Numbered from the stretch's first letter, positions 44,558 through 58,025 are shown. The stretch is DNA of 64,000 bases from Protopterus annectens (GCF_019279795.1 NC_056750.1:697749894-697813893), one strand, 5' to 3'. Numbers and translations: made by a program. The notes: generated by a model from the sequence alone, not told the origin.

Positions 44558-45260
44558 ATGAATGTTGGTAATATGACTGGTATAGGGAGAGAGCTAGCTG
44601 ATATGATGGAGAGAAGGAAGGTTGATATATTGTGCATGCAGGAGACCAGATGGAAGGGGAATAAGGCCAGGTGTATTGGAGGTGAGTTCAAATTGTTCTA
44701 TCATGGTGTGGATGAGAGGAGAAATGGGGTAGGGGTTATCCTGAACGAACAGTATGCCAACAGTGTTTTGGAGGTGAAAAGAGTGTCTGACAGAGTGATG
44801 TTTATGAAGATGGAAATTGGTGGTGTGATGATGAATGTTAGTGCATATGCTCCGCAAGTTGGGTGTGCAATGGATAAGAAAGAAAAATTTTGGAATGAGT
44901 TGGATGAAGTGGTGGTGAGCGTACCCAAAGGTGAGAGAGTGATGATTGGAGCGGATTTCAATGGGCATGTTGGTGAAGGGAACAGAGGAGATGAGGAAGC
45001 GATGGGTAGGTATGGTGCTAAGGAGAGGAATGTAGAAGGTCAGATAGTAGTGGATTTTGTGAAAAGGATGGACATGGATGTGGTGAATATGTATTTTAAG
45101 AAGAGGGAGGAACATACGGTGATGTACAAGAATGGAGGAAGAAGCACACAGATGGATTATATCCTATGCAGGAGGATCAGTTTGAAGGAGATTGGAGACT
45201 GTAAAGTGATGACAGGGAAAAGCATAGTTAGGCAGCATAAGGATGGTGGTCTGTAGGATG
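44558..45260 (+). pseudogene. RTE AP endonuclease domain
   Basis: 233 codons from the ATG at 44558. It shows LNVG-like start MNVGNMTGIGRELADMMERR, VDILCMQETRWKGNKA (QET, residues 28-30), GVGVILNEQYANSVLEVKRV, MMNVSAYAPQVG, VMIGADFNGHVGEGNRGDEE (DFN motif at 133-135), and GGRSTQMDYILCRR (TQxDY at 197-201). The frame then breaks at VRQHKDGGL-stop, where the family continues, so the last catalytic SDH-like block is lost or shifted. The enzyme nicks target DNA to prime reverse transcription. Confidence 0.88.
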
Positions 45261-45785
45261 ACGTTGTTGATCAAGAAGAGACGGAGGAGTGTGACACAGT
45301 GCCAAGGACCAATGGTGGAAGTTGAAAAAGGGTGATTGTGAGGTGGAGTTCAGGGAACAGTTAAGACAGGCACTAAGTGGCAATGAACAGTTACCAAATA
45401 GATAGGTAACTATAGCAGAGTTGGTCAGGGAGACAGCTAGAAAGGTGCTTGGTGTGACATCTGGACAGAGGAAGGAGGACAAGGACACCTGACGGTGGAA
45501 CAAGGAAGTACAGGAGAGTATACAGAGAAAGAGGCTGGTGAAGAAGAAGTGGGATTGTCAAAGAGATGAAGAAAGTATACAGGACTATAAGGAGATGAGG
45601 TGTATAGCAAAGAATGAGGTGGCAAAGGATAAGGCATATGGAGAATTGTATGAAAGGTTGGACACAAAGGAGGGAAAAAATAACCTTTACCAATTGGCTA
45701 GACAGAGGGAATGGGCTGGGAAAGATGTGCAGCAGGTAAGGGTGATAAAGAATAATGAGAGAAACATAGTCACAAGTGAGGAGAG
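45261..45785 (+). pseudogene. RTE linker between endonuclease and RT
   Basis: Frames here give a Lys/Glu-rich helical linker (KKKWDCQRDEESIQDYKEMR, KNEVAKDKAYGELYERLDTK, EGKNNLYQLARQREWAGKD, then NNERNIVTSEE), characteristic of RTE ORF2 between the two enzymatic domains. The coding stops at 45785 where CR1 sequence begins; it resumes at 47161 with LWSRWKEYFQGLMNEENERE. Confidence 0.8.
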
Positions 45786-47160
45786 GTCCGGTATACCCAA
45801 TTCGGCTTTGTTAAAGGCAGATCTTGCCTCTTGAACCTGGTCAATTTCTTTGAAACATTCACCAATGCCATAGACGAAGGGAAGGTAGTCCACACAGCCT
45901 ACCTTGACCTTGCAAAAGCCTTCGACAAAATACCCCACTCGGGCATCATAAATAAGTTCACCAGCTTAAATATCAACCCCTATGTCACAAGATGGGTTGC
46001 AAACTGGATTAGGGATAGAACCCACATGGTCAGAATTGCAGGTGCCATGTCAAACTCTAAACCAGTTACAAGTGGCATCCCACAAGGCTCAGTCCTGGGA
46101 CCTCGCTTGTTCGGTATATATTTCTCTGAGGTACAGGCTAACACAGGAGGACTATGGCTGACAAAGTTTGCAGATGACTGCAAACTGGAGGCCATAGTCA
46201 ACTCACCGGCTGACACAAGCATCCTCCAAAAAGGTCTCACAGAGACGGATAACTAGTGCCAGAGCCATGGCCTAAAGCTAAATGCCAAAAAGTGCATAGT
46301 CGTCCCCTTTGGGAAAAACAAAGTGCCCACAAATTACCACATAGGTGGTAATCCATTAAGTACGGAAGAAGTAATTCAGGATTTGGGGACCCAAGTAGAT
46401 TGCAATCTCTCCTTTGACAATCACATTGCCAAAGTAGTTAGAAAGACATTCTATATAGCCCTCCTTATCACAAAGGGGTTCACATCTAGATCAAGAGAGA
46501 TCATTGTGCCCCTCTACTCATCACTCATCAGGCCCATAATTGAATACAATTCTCCATTTGGGTTGTACCTTACCCGACACCTGCTACAACTAGAAAGACC
46601 CCAAATGTACCTCACCAAGAGAATCAAGGGACTCAAACAGATGCCCTATGCAGTTAGGCTAAAGAAACTCCAGCTCTACTCAGTTGCTTACCGCCTACTC
46701 AGAGGTGATCTGTGCCTGACGTATAAAGCCATGTCCAACCCAGAATTAATGGACATGCTCCACCTCAAGAAATCCAAATCCATCAGAACTACACGCTCCA
46801 GTGACTTAAACCTCAGCACTGAAATAAATAGAACATGCTGGAGGGACAGATTCATATCTCAGAGGCTCCCCTCACTCTGGAACAAAATCCCAATCTATGT
46901 CAGACAGAGCCCCTCAATGACCCTCCTCAAGAAGAATCTTGACGTTTGGATGGGAGATCGTAAATTTACCCCGGGATCTCTTCTGTGTCACTGCTAGACA
47001 GAGGCATGGTAAACTAACCTTAAATGGGCTATCTTCTGTGACCTACTATACAGAGGCACAGTCAACTAATCTAAGAAGGGTGGCGAAAGCCAAACACACT
47101 CTGGCTAGGCTTGTAAATGCCCTAGGGCAGATAGCCTAGTATCAACCTATGAACCTATGA
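45786..47160 (+). mobile_element. CR1-like LINE, 5'-truncated, nested in RTE
   Basis: The insert starts mid-RT (QFGFVKGRSCLLNLVNFFE) and ends with the CR1-family 3' repeat (atcaacctatgaacctatga). It lacks ORF1, endonuclease and the first part of RT. RTE coding on the two sides (TSEER and LWSRWKEYF) closes up when it is removed. A few shared bases (gagag) at the junctions are the only possible target duplication, which is normal for CR1. Confidence 0.9.
45831..46980 (+). pseudogene. CR1-like RT (C-terminal half) and thumb/C-terminal domain
   Basis: 45831-46256 contains HTAYLDLAKAFDKIPHSGII, VTSGIPQGSVLGPRLFGIYF and LWLTKFADDCKLEAI (catalytic FADD, residues 113-116), then a stop at ETDN-stop-CQSHGLK, where the related minus copy has Trp. 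Coding continues in 46323-46997 with NYHIGGNPLSTEEVIQDLGT, RLKKLQLYSVAYRLLRGDLC and WNKIPIYVRQSPSMTLLKKN. One stop interrupts an otherwise long frame, so this copy is younger than the plus-strand CR1 at 28.8-35.0 kb. Confidence 0.87.
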
Positions 47161-48715
47161 GAGCTGTGGAGCAGATGGAAAGAGTACTTTCAGGGGCTGA
47201 TGAATGAAGAGAATGAAAGAGAGCAAAGGTTGGATGATGATGGGATAGTGAATCAGGAAGTTCAGCAGATTAGCAAGGAGGAAGTAAGGACAGCTATGAA
47301 GATGATGAAAAATGGAAAGGCTATTGATCCAGATGACATACCTGTGGAGGCATGGAGGTGTTTAGGAGAGATGGCAGTGGAGTTTTTAACCAGATTGTTT
47401 AATTAAATTTTGGAAAGTGAGAGAATGCATGAGGCATGGAGAAGAAGTGTTTTTTACCGATTTGTAAGAATAAGGGTGATGTGTAGAGCTGTAGTAACTA
47501 CAGAGGGATAAAATTGATCAGTCACAGCATGAAGTTATGGGAAAGAGTAGTGGAAGCTAGGTTAAGAAGGGAGGTGGTAATTAGTGAGCAGCAGTATGGT
47601 TTCATGTTGGTAAAGAGCACTACAGATGCAATGTTTGTTCTGAGGGTGTTGATGGAGAAGTATAGAGAAGGTTAGAAGGAGTTGCATTGTGTCTTTGTGG
47701 ACTTAGAGAAAGCATATGACAGGGTGCCTAGAGTGGAGTTGTGGTATTGTATGAGGAAGTCGGGAGTGGCAGAGAAGTATGTAAGTGTGGTACAGGATAT
47801 GTATGAGGGTAGTGTCTGCAGTAGGAGTGATGGATGCATTTAAGGTGGAGGTGGGATTACATCAAGGATCAGCTCTGAGCCCTTTCTTTTTTGTAATGGT
47901 GATGGACAGGTTGACAGACGAGATCAGACAGGAGTCCCCGTGGACTATGATGTTAGCCAGTGACATTGTGATCTGTAGTTAGAGTAGGGAACAGGTTGAT
48001 GAGAACCTTGAGAAGTGGAGATATGCTCTAGAGAGAAGAGGAATGAAGGTCAGCTGGACTAAGACAAAATATATGTGTGTGAATGAGAAAGAGGAATGGT
48101 GAGGATGCAGAGAGTAAAGTTGATGAAGGTGGATGAATTTAAATACTTGGGATCAACAGTGCAGAGTACTGTTGAGTGTGGAAGAGAGGTGGAGAACAGA
48201 GTACAGGCAGGGTGGAGTGGGTGGAGAAGAGTGTCAGGAGTGATTTGTGACTGACTGGTACGAGAAGCAGGGAAAGGGAAGGCCTGCAAGAGGGTAGTGC
48301 GACCAGCTATGTTATATGGGTTGGAGACGGTGGCATTGACAAAAAGGCAGGAGTCGGAGCTGGAGGTGGAAGAGTTAATGATGTTAAGATTTGCATTGGC
48401 TGTGACAAGGATGGGCAGGATTAGGAATCAGTATATTAGAGGGTCAGCTCAGCTTGGACAGTTTGGAGACAAAGCCAGAGAGGAGAGATTGTAATGGTTT
48501 GGACATGTGCTGAGGAGGGATGCAGGGTATATTGGGAAAAGGATGCTAAGGACGGCACTGCCAGGTAAGAGGAAAAGAGGAAGGCCTAAGATAAAGTTTT
48601 TGGATGTGGTGAGAGAGGACATGCAGGTGGTTGTTATGACAGCGTAAGATGCAAAGGACAGGAAGAAGTGGAAACAGATGATCCACTGTGGCGATCCCTA
48701 ATGGGAACAGCTGAA
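47161..48715 (+). pseudogene. RTE reverse transcriptase domain
   Basis: Blocks in order: LWSRWKEYFQGLMNEENERE, KMMKNGKAIDPDDIPVEAWR (47290-47345), SHSMKLWERVVEARLRREV, YGFMLVKSTTDAMFVLRVL, HCVFVDLEKAYDRVPRVELW, VGLHQGSALSPFFFVMVMD and MMLASDIVICS. The last reads ASDI where active RTE has ADDI, so one catalytic aspartate is lost. The C-terminal part has RPAMLYGLETVALTKRQESE, MLRFALAVTRMGRIRNQYIR and HVLRRDAGYIGKRMLRTALPG-type sequence. Stops and frameshifts occur at about 47404, 47675 and 47980. Confidence 0.87.
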
Positions 48716-48726
48716 AGAAGAAGAAG

Positions 48727-48736
48727 AATACAGCAT
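48727..48736. repeat. Target-site duplication of RTE LINE (right)
   Basis: aatacagcat, identical to 44534-44543. Confidence 0.75.
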
Positions 48737-49684
48737 CCAGCTGTGACATGAAGTTACTACCTAATTAGAAGCACAGAGATCCATGTTGGTAAAAGAACAG
48801 ATGGAGAGTAATGTCATCAAAGCTCAGCCTGCTTGACATCCACAAATCTACAACTATGATATGTGTCATATGTGAAAGTGCTGATTAGTAGCATTGTGGG
48901 TTTGAAACACCTCTTACAGGTGTCAGGCCATACAGCATCTATTAATTGCAACCTGAAGACACTTTCAAGTAACATAAAATCTGCCAGATATAGCAAGGGT
49001 AGATGTGAATAGGAAGGATCATGTGAAGATGTGGCACATACGTCCAGAGATGCTACAAAATACCAAGACATGTTAGGCTGAACTTGTGGACATTACTCCG
49101 ACCACCACTTGATGTGGCCATCTCTGTGGCAACCTTGCGACAGCCTTTAAACAGCTTAAATGAATTAATACTGGCATTACATCATGTTGAATTGTGGTAT
49201 TGAATGAAATGCTGGTACTGCAATTTAGCATTAATGATGGCATCCCTGACAGCTTGCTCCTAGGGCAGCTGTCCCCTTCACCTCACCCTAGCTATGGATC
49301 TAGTTATAAATGATTTACCATCAGCTAGCAGTGTTATGGAGGTTAAAAGTGGCTGCAAACAGACCTCTTAGCATTGGCCTCTGCTTTGCCTGGATTATAT
49401 GATCTTTCAGCTGAAAGAGTCTTGTTGTGTTTCTTAACTTTTCTGCCATACATACATCAGCTGAACAATTTGTACCTGCAATGTTTCTTAGCTAGAATGC
49501 TTGTATTTATATACATATCATCATGATTAAGTACAGGTTAGCTGCACTCGCAGACATTTTAATCCTAGCCAATTTCCCTTGCTTGTGCTCACATTAAACT
49601 ATCCCATGAGGTTAGAGAATGGCCTTACCTATCCCATGGTTGATAATTATATATTAAGTAGATCATACCATAGATAATTTGAGG
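48737..49684. other. AT-rich DNA without a recognisable gene
   Basis: No supported feature. Short random frames only. Confidence 0.5.
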
Positions 49685-50345
49685 GGACCCATGCCGGTCA
49701 GATTTATGGGTCTGAAATTGCCTGGGTGATTGGGTCTGTGGATGGTCCTCCCTTATGCAGGGGAATGACTGCAGCTGTTGTCCCTTCACTTAGTACAAAA
49801 CCTGTATGGAGGCTAAGATTAAACAGTGTTGCTAGGGATGTAGCTAAAATGTGCTTTATGCTATTTAAGATGCATCCAGTGATATTGTCAGGACCCATCA
49901 ATGCAATATTTTTAGCTTTTGATAACACTTTTAGGACTTGATCTTGTGGGATAGCTGGAGATGATACAGTTTCAGGTCTATCTTGAGGGACAGAATGAGG
50001 GGAGAAAGGGGTGAAGTTAGAGCTATTTTTTTCTGGCAGGAGGTCCACTATATTTCTAACCTCAGTGCAGATAACATTGTTCCCAATCAGCTCATTGCAT
50101 TACTGTGTTGTGCTTTTGAGATTACAAACAAAACTAAAAAATGCATTGTGATTTTCTTTGGCTTTGGGAGGTAGTTTAGCCCCAAATTTGGCTTTGGTGG
50201 ATTTTATTAAGCGCCTGAGTTGTTTCTTTATTTCAATGACAAGGATTCTAACATTCTGGGAATTACTCTTCTTACTGGTGGCCATAATTATTTTCCTTTT
50301 CCTCTTCTTATAAAGCTTGTTGATACTGTGGTTCCACCATGTGGG
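49685..50345 (-). pseudogene. CR1-like LINE fragment, minus strand
   Basis: 50285-50100 encodes a basic linker (EIKKQLRRLIKSTKAKFGAK, ENHNAFFSFVCNL). 50048-49704 encodes VLKVLSKAKNIALMGPDNIT, LFNLSLHTGFV and TTAAVIPLHKGGPSTDPIT, the linker and first RT blocks of the CR1 family (compare 31406-30877). It is more diverged than the copy at 29.6-31.7 kb. Both ends are truncated. Confidence 0.75.
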
Positions 50346-52001
50346 TGTTTATCTGGGGTTTGCTCTGCCCTTGTTCCTATAGGGTACAGCTGCATCTATG
50401 CATCTGTTTCCAAAATGTTATAGTGTGGTGGTGTACATCTCTGCATATTCAGAGGCGTTAACTTACACATTACCATTCCATATAGATGTGCTACTAAGAT
50501 AAAGAAACATGTGCAAGCCTTGCTTTTGAATTTCAAACACCATGTGTAAATCATTGAACCATTCAAATATACCCTGTATTCTACAGGGACTGCTTCTGAA
50601 TCTTAGCCACATACACTGCCTTTGCTTACTTCTTTTTAGGCAAAATTTTGTTTAATTTTTTTCTGTTTACCACAGACATAGGTCTTCTGCAAATATAATG
50701 CTTCTTGTTTCACCAAGTCATGCATTTTATTTAAAAAAATGTTTACACTGTGACTATTGTGAAGTCATACATGCTTATGAGCCTAATAAAGTCTAATTGT
50801 AGGTCCAGTTTTGTAAACAGAACAAATGTGTACCCCCAAACAGGCTATCTACATACACAAATCAGGAGTGGGTACCATCTCTGAGCAATACCTGTAGTTT
50901 CAAATCAGTATAGTTTAAGAAAGGACTAGATTAACAGTTTTTAACTAAAGTGTACATGGTTCTTTGCTGTATGATAATCCTGAAACAGTACAGATTTGAC
51001 CCATAAACTACTTGCAAGTGTCCAGACTTCAGCTGATACTTTCAATCTTGTAAATAGTTATTATGACAAGTAAAATGATTACTAGTGAAATGGTAAGAGA
51101 CCATCTTTGTATACCACAGCTTTATCCTATTTGACTTTTCACAAAGATCACCCATATACATATACATATACATATACATATGCAGTGAATTGGTAAGTTG
51201 ACAAATTCTTCTAGACCATTATCAGCCATGATCCAGGCAGCAAAGGCAATGGAAAGCAATTAACATATAAAGATTATTTAGAGTAGCCAGTTCAATAGCT
51301 GGTCATTGGAAAGTGGGAGGAAAATTGAGTAATTTAAAGACACCCACATGATAATATGATGAATATGATATCCACAAAGACAGCAATCTTAGATCAGTTA
51401 CAAACTCCAGACACCAACACTAACCACTGAACACTGCTGCCATTTAAAGACAGGGAGCAGAAAATGGATTTTGGCAGTGAAAGGGGGTGGAAGGGTGACC
51501 CTGTAAGACAAGGAGACCTAGGAAGAGAAGTACACTGGTGAAGGATGTGGTAGGGATTGACCCAAGAAAATTAAGCAGATACATGTATCTGTGTAGAGGA
51601 ATGTGAGTGACTCCAGACAGTATTTAGTGACATTAATTTGGGAAGAAGGGTGACCATGTGCACAGGACAATGATCTTGAATATGCATTTGTGAAAATTCC
51701 CATAGACAACAGCATTTTGAAAGAAATACATGTTCATTTTTTCACTTAATATTATATATATTTTTGTACATTCACGTGGTTCTGTAGATACACTGGAAGA
51801 GAAGCTGCATTCTTCACCCCAAAATGATGAAAATTAATTTGTCAATAAGATCAACAAATCTCAAAGCATCTCAGAACCCCCCCCCCCAAATATATGCAGT
51901 AGTAGGGCAAGCCATCCAGCGATATGAACATTGGCTCTAGATGATTGTCATTTTTTAAGTGACACCCCAACCCAATATACACAAATTAGAAAAAGAGGTT
52001 G
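50346..52001. other. Non-coding interval
   Basis: It contains a short catata repeat (51150-51180) and a C-run (51879-51887). No gene, transposon end or exon recognised. Confidence 0.5.
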
Positions 52002-52065
52002 TGGATGGATGGATGGATGGATGGATGGATGGATGGATGGATGGATGGATGGATGGATGGATGGA
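52002..52065. repeat. (GGAT)n tetranucleotide microsatellite
   Basis: About 16 perfect tggatggatgga-type units. The Trp-Met-Asp-Gly open frame across it is an artefact. Confidence 0.97.
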
Positions 52066-52563
52066 AAGATAGATATCACACACTGCTTTCTATCACCAAA
52101 TTGCAGCACTTAAATACTAATCATTTCAAAATATAAAATGGAAATTTGACTTTGCAACAGATCATTCATTCCATTACCCTAAATGCAGGCACTGTCTGTT
52201 CGGGAATTCTTAAATCAGAAAGGAAGCTGCAGTGTTGTGAAACTGGCCAGCTAACACAATGAGCAGTGTGGGGGAAGATCTTCTGCAGTCTTCAAAGTAG
52301 TTTATAATACATAGACTCACAGACCAGTTGATTGGCTTCTAACTGATAACCGTAGGCACAATAAGATCTGTTCTGCAGAGTTTTTTCCTTTCTCCACTGT
52401 TGTGCAAATGTTGAGTTAGGATACGGTAAGGGGGAACTTCATTCAATCTCTATGAGTAGGTTATAGCATATAGTACTCTTGAGATCAAAGTTTTTTACAA
52501 GCAATTGTGTCGCTATCATTCATAACAGAAGCTGCAGAGTGCATATGCCTGAATCATCAAGGG

Positions 52564-52866
52564 AAGCTTTTATAACATTCCCTTTATTATGCCCACTGAC
52601 CTTCCCTTTATTCTGCCTGAGTTAGTGAGAGAGGCTTCCAGACCTTTCCTTCATTCTGCCAGAGGCAGTGAGGAAGGCTTTCTGATCTTCAATTTATTCT
52701 GCTTGAGTAAGTGAAAGAGACTTCCTGACCTTCCCTTTATTCTATCTGAGTCAGTAACGGAGACTTCCTGACGTTCCCTTTATTCTATCTGTCAGTAATG
52801 GAGACTTCCTGACCTTCCCTTTATTCTGTCTGAGTCAGTAATGGAGACTTCCTGACCTTCCTTTTA
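52564..52866. repeat. 43-bp minisatellite, ~7 copies
   Basis: The unit starts gacttcctgaccttccctt and continues tattctatctgagtcagtaa. Roughly seven copies occur; the later (3') copies are closer to each other than the first ones. One copy lacks a few bases (atctgtcagtaa). Confidence 0.85.
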
Positions 52867-54111
52867 TCTCTAATGTCAACAAAAATAGCAGAATAAGTCC
52901 AGCACTGGCTGCAGCTGCTGACTACACCTGCTTGCCTATAGCACACATAGCTCTCAATCTTCCATCTCCAAAATGAGGAACACTTGCCTTCATAATGTGG
53001 AACAAATTGGCAAAATGTAGAACACATACTGATGGCTTACTAACAACTTTTATCTTGGAAGGTCATAGGATGGTTAAAACATGCTGATTTTACTTATAAA
53101 AATATCTTTAATGAATTAATATGATTCATTTCTATTTACCATGGATATCAGTTAAAAAAATTCCTAACACTGAATATGTAACAGAGCCTTTCAATGTGGA
53201 ACTTCGAGGAACATGAACTTATTAAGACCCCTAACGTGGTATGTTCCTCATAATGAGGAACACTTGAGCGGTATGACATATACTACTATTTTGTTTTGGC
53301 AACCAGTTATGCACTCATTCACTTTGCATGCTGGCATTAGATTTTCTGAACCACAGTTGGCATCAGGATAGTAGAGGTTGTTATAATTTATGATTAACTC
53401 ATTAGGTCAAGGAATTGGGTTACTAAAAGATTCTGCCCAGTACACATATGCATGCATCATTATGAAAAAGAAAAATCTGCTTTCATACCAGCCCATTTTG
53501 TTTTCTTTTTATGTAGTTATTTTGACAAATAGCTCCAATGGAATTTCATGGGTTTCTTTTAGGTTCATTATCTCTTATTTACAGCAGTGTACAGGGTTTA
53601 TCAGTCAGATGGTGTTTGTTTGAACAAAAGTCTTATACTCTAAGGCTAATATAATGGGTGCTTATAGACATTCCAGGGACTGGAATTACAGTTTTTAGAA
53701 TAGTGAGAGTGAAAGTATGAATACAGAGAGTTATATAAGAATATGTACTGGGTCTAAGGCTGCAGTAACTTAAGAGTATAAACACGGTGTCAGAGTCAGT
53801 ATCTGTAAGTCACAAAGGTAAGGTAAGGATAAAATACCATACCTGTGCGTGTAAAGAGGTGAAGATCCTCTTCAAACAAGCTTTGATGGCATTACAGTGC
53901 ATCTCAGGGGATACCTGTATCTCTTTGCAAACAGGTCACTAATTCTAGACTTCCTCTACTGTTAACATTCTGAGGAGGGAGACACAATGTACTGCAGTTT
54001 ACATTAAAGGATTTGAAAATTTTTCAGTCATCATGTTGGCCAACAAATATAGTCAGATACCTTGTTACACCGAGCCCCATGCAAATATGTACTTCAAACA
54101 ACCATAATACT
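52867..54111. other. AT-rich DNA without a recognisable gene
   Basis: No supported feature. Confidence 0.45.
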
Positions 54112-54490
54112 TAGGTTCATAGGTGTGTACTAGGCTAATGACACTGGAGCTTTACAAGCCTAGCCCATAGAAGTGCCCTGGCATCATGCCACCCGACATT
54201 AGTTCCCAGTGCACTATCAGTTAGAGCCACTGGAGTGATCCCCGGGGTGAACTTTCTATTACCCATCCACTCATCAAGATTTCTCTTGAAGAGGGACAGC
54301 GAGGTGCTCTGATTGACATGTATGGGAAATTTATTCCAGAACATGGGCACTCTGAGTGAGGAAACTGTCCCTCCAACATGTTCTGTTGATTGTGGTAATG
54401 AGGTTGAGGTCTCTGGAGTGTGTGGTGCAGAGTGATTGGGATTTCTTTACATGTAGCATTTCTAACAAAGCTGGGTCATGAATGCAATGT
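54112..54490 (-). pseudogene. CR1-like LINE 3' end fragment
   Basis: The minus frame 54350-54135 encodes FWNKFPIHVNQSTSLSLFKR and NLDEWMGNRKFTPGITPVAL, matching WNKIPVHVRQSTSLTLFKRN of the other CR1 copies. The 3' end (tagtacacacctatgaacct on the minus strand) carries the family repeat. Severely 5'-truncated. Confidence 0.82.
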
Positions 54491-54757
54491 AGGAACTACT
54501 TGGCTGGATCTTATGATTGCCACATGTCAGGAAATGAGGTTCTCTATTAGAAAATTCAGAAATCAGGGTATCTATTAAGAAATCCAGAAATCAGGGTATC
54601 TGTTAGGAAATCCAGTTATAGTGAATACATGAAGGGTATTTTGAATCATTCTAAGAGTCAGTACATTTCTGAAGTATGTTTCATAAAACTTTACTGTTTC
54701 ATTTGGATTTGCAATTTAAATGCAGAGGAAAAAACAATAATTGTTGTGGCTTATGTT

Positions 54758-54762
<5 letters not shown>

Positions 54763-54799
<37 letters not shown>
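54763..54799. repeat. (GT)n microsatellite
   Basis: About 37 bp of GT. Confidence 0.95.
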
Positions 54800-54924
54800 G
54801 GGAGGGGGGTTGAATTGTTTTTAAGTGTATACAAGGGCAACAGGTTGGCCATGATTTCTTCCCCTTTGCATCACTGTCAAACATCAGCACTGCACACAAT
54901 AATTGAATATTTTTGCTAGTCTGG

Positions 54925-55150
54925 ACAAGGTGTATGGGAAAGGAACACATCACTGGTAAAGTGGCACAGTGAGTGGTACCAATGTCACAGCTCATGTCTC
55001 CCTATGTGGGAAAGGAAAACATCACTGGTAACGTGGCACAGTGAGTGGTGGCCATGTCACAGCTCATGTCTCCCTATGTGGGAAAGGAACACATTGTTGC
55101 TAATGTGGCACAGTGAATGGTCGCCATGTTACAGCTCATGTCTCCCTGTC
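54925..55150. repeat. 72-bp tandem repeat, 3 copies
   Basis: The unit has tgtgggaaaggaaaacatca, ctggtaacgtggcacagtg and acagctcatgtctcccta. Copies begin near 54932, 55006 and 55078. The second and third differ at about one base in ten. Confidence 0.85.
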
Positions 55151-55297
55151 TTGAGCTCTTGACTGTGGTTCCATCTGTGTGGAGTCTGCATATCCTCCTC
55201 GTATCTGTGTGAGTTTTATTCAGGTTTTCTCATTTTTTCCAACACCACAAAGACATGCCATAGGTGAAGTGATATTCTTTACATTTTTGTAGAAAGC

Positions 55298-55299
<2 letters not shown>

Positions 55300-55374
<75 letters not shown>

Positions 55375-55417
55375 TTCTAGGGATTAATTTGGCTTGTCAG
55401 AGGCAATGTCTGTGTAG

Positions 55418-55466
<49 letters not shown>
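55300..55466. repeat. Two (GT)n microsatellites
   Basis: GT tracts at 55300-55372 and 55421-55466 are separated by about 48 bp. Confidence 0.97.
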
Positions 55467-55470
<4 letters not shown>

Positions 55471-55649
55471 GTAATATTGACTTGTGCATACATAAATCTC
55501 CGGAGTGGTGGACAAATATGGCACTAAATGCATCACAGAACATCTAGAACCTCAGAGCTTCTGGAAGTCATCCATTCCAGGCTGTAAAAGTGGTTTAGTA
55601 GGGTCCTTAAAAGTGGACTTCGCCTAGTCTAAAACTGACTCTACTCAGA

Positions 55650-56330
<681 letters not shown>

Positions 56331-57709
56331 AATCATTATCTTTTTTGGTGGGAGAGGTGGGAGGAAGGCAGTTATCCTAGACATGATTTATGTGCTCTCA
56401 CAAGCATTATATTCTCAGTTTGTTGCCATGAAACTTTGCCTAGGGATCCATATCTGGTGCTTCTGGTTGTGGCTACACTGAGGCAAGGGTTGCATTTTCA
56501 TTACGCTGGGATTCATAGCTTATTTGTCATGAAATAGAAGGATGCAAAGGTGGCAAACCTACTGGACCTCTCCCTCCCTCTCTATTTCTCTCTACTTAGC
56601 CCCCACTGCATTCAGGAGTGCATTTCTGAGTATTAGGTGAGCAGATGTTCTAGCAACTGGAACACTCTTTTTGAATGTGGCAACTGAAATTGCCTGTTGG
56701 TACCAGCAAAAACAGTTAAATTATAAGCATGGCAGATACTGTATGAGCTATACATTTTTTTTATATAAAGTATTCATTTGATAAGCAGCTGGCTCTTCTT
56801 GGACTCTTTTCAGTCAAGATATGGAACCAAAGGTGAGGATAAATCAGCAAATATATGAACAATTTAGAGTAGGCTATCAGATTGTTTCTGAGAGGTGGGG
56901 TAAAATTAGGGTATCGGGTGGGGGCTAATCAGTCACTGAATGAACATAAAAAAACAAAACAGACACTAACTAGAGGGCAAGACAGAATTATGAATAAAGT
57001 AGCCATAGCATAGCGACCTTATTTTTAAGTCATCACCACTCTGCCCAAACTGCTTTCATTGTTAAACTTGACTCTTTGTTGTGTGTTTGCCCATCCTTGT
57101 ATTCCCTCCTCCAGATGTATACTTGAGACACTCATTTATGCACAATAATCAGATTGTTACTGACCAGAAAACAAGTCAGAAGTCACCCTCTAGTACTCAT
57201 ATCAGCCAATGACTGAAGTGCTTATGGTGTCTGCATTTGAATTTTCTGTGCCATGTAGCCGCACTTAATACAGCAGAACCAAATCTTTGATATGAAAGAA
57301 ACAGATTGTTCTGCTATATGTACTACATTTTAGATCAATACAACTTAGCATACAGAGGAAAAATTATTTCCCTGATGTTGCTATGTCATAATTATAAGTA
57401 TTATGCCGGCAGCCCAATACGTTTTTCTGATTATAGTGACAAAACGAGGGTTGAAATTTATTTTATCATAGACTATGCTTCCAAGTATATTATCATATTT
57501 TACTGTCTGTCATTCCATCAAAGCTAATTTTTTTTTTCATGAAGCTAGGTACTCTGCAGTGTTGATGTCAAATGCCATTTCCCAGGTATAAATGACATGC
57601 GACGGTTCTCGTAGCACTTTTGTGTTTGCTTAAGACATAACTTCAGTATCAATCTTATTAATCTGTATATTTATTTATCTAATGCTACGCCCCCCAACTT
57701 TATCTTAAG
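56331..57709. other. AT-rich DNA without a recognisable gene
   Basis: No supported feature. Confidence 0.45.
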
Positions 57710-58025
57710 AAAAATCTGTCAATAAGGAGAGATAGCCCTTGTGGAACACCAATGGTTGTCTTGGCTGGATCAGACAGGAGGCCTTCTAACCTTACTTGTG
57801 CTCTGTCATTTAGCCTGTGTATTCTCCACAGGTATGTAACTACTTACATTTACTGGGCATACTTTACTACGATTTTCACATATGGGGTTGTAGCAAAGGC
57901 CTTGGCTAGTTCCAAGCATGTGGCATGTACTGGTAATCCCTCATTCTAACGCTGTATGTCCTTCCTGAAAGGACAGTAAATGATTTAGTAGACATGATCT
58001 ATCCTTAACAAAACTGTACTTGTCT
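57710..58025 (-). pseudogene. Highly diverged CR1-like RT fragment
   Basis: On the minus strand, pieces of FVKDRSCLLNHLLSF (compare FVKGRSCLLNLVDFF) and TIGVPQGLSLL (compare TSGIPQGSVLG) are spaced as in CR1 RT. The rest is eroded. This is an old copy. Confidence 0.55.

Larger units (their letters stand above)
44544..48726 (+). mobile_element. RTE-clade LINE, 5'-truncated, with nested CR1 insertion
   Basis: Endonuclease (44558-45260) and reverse-transcriptase (47161-48700) remnants lie in RTE order, and the 3' end reads ctgtggcgat-type sequence followed by ctgaaagaagaagaag. A 10-bp duplication (aatacagcat) flanks it. The 1.37 kb at 45786-47160 is a foreign CR1-like copy inserted in the linker between endonuclease and RT; without it the element is about 2.8 kb. 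Several frameshifts and stops exist. Confidence 0.85.

Noticed and set aside
51931-52113. Frame with repeated Trp-Met-Asp-Gly
   Set aside because: It is the translation of the GGAT tetranucleotide repeat.
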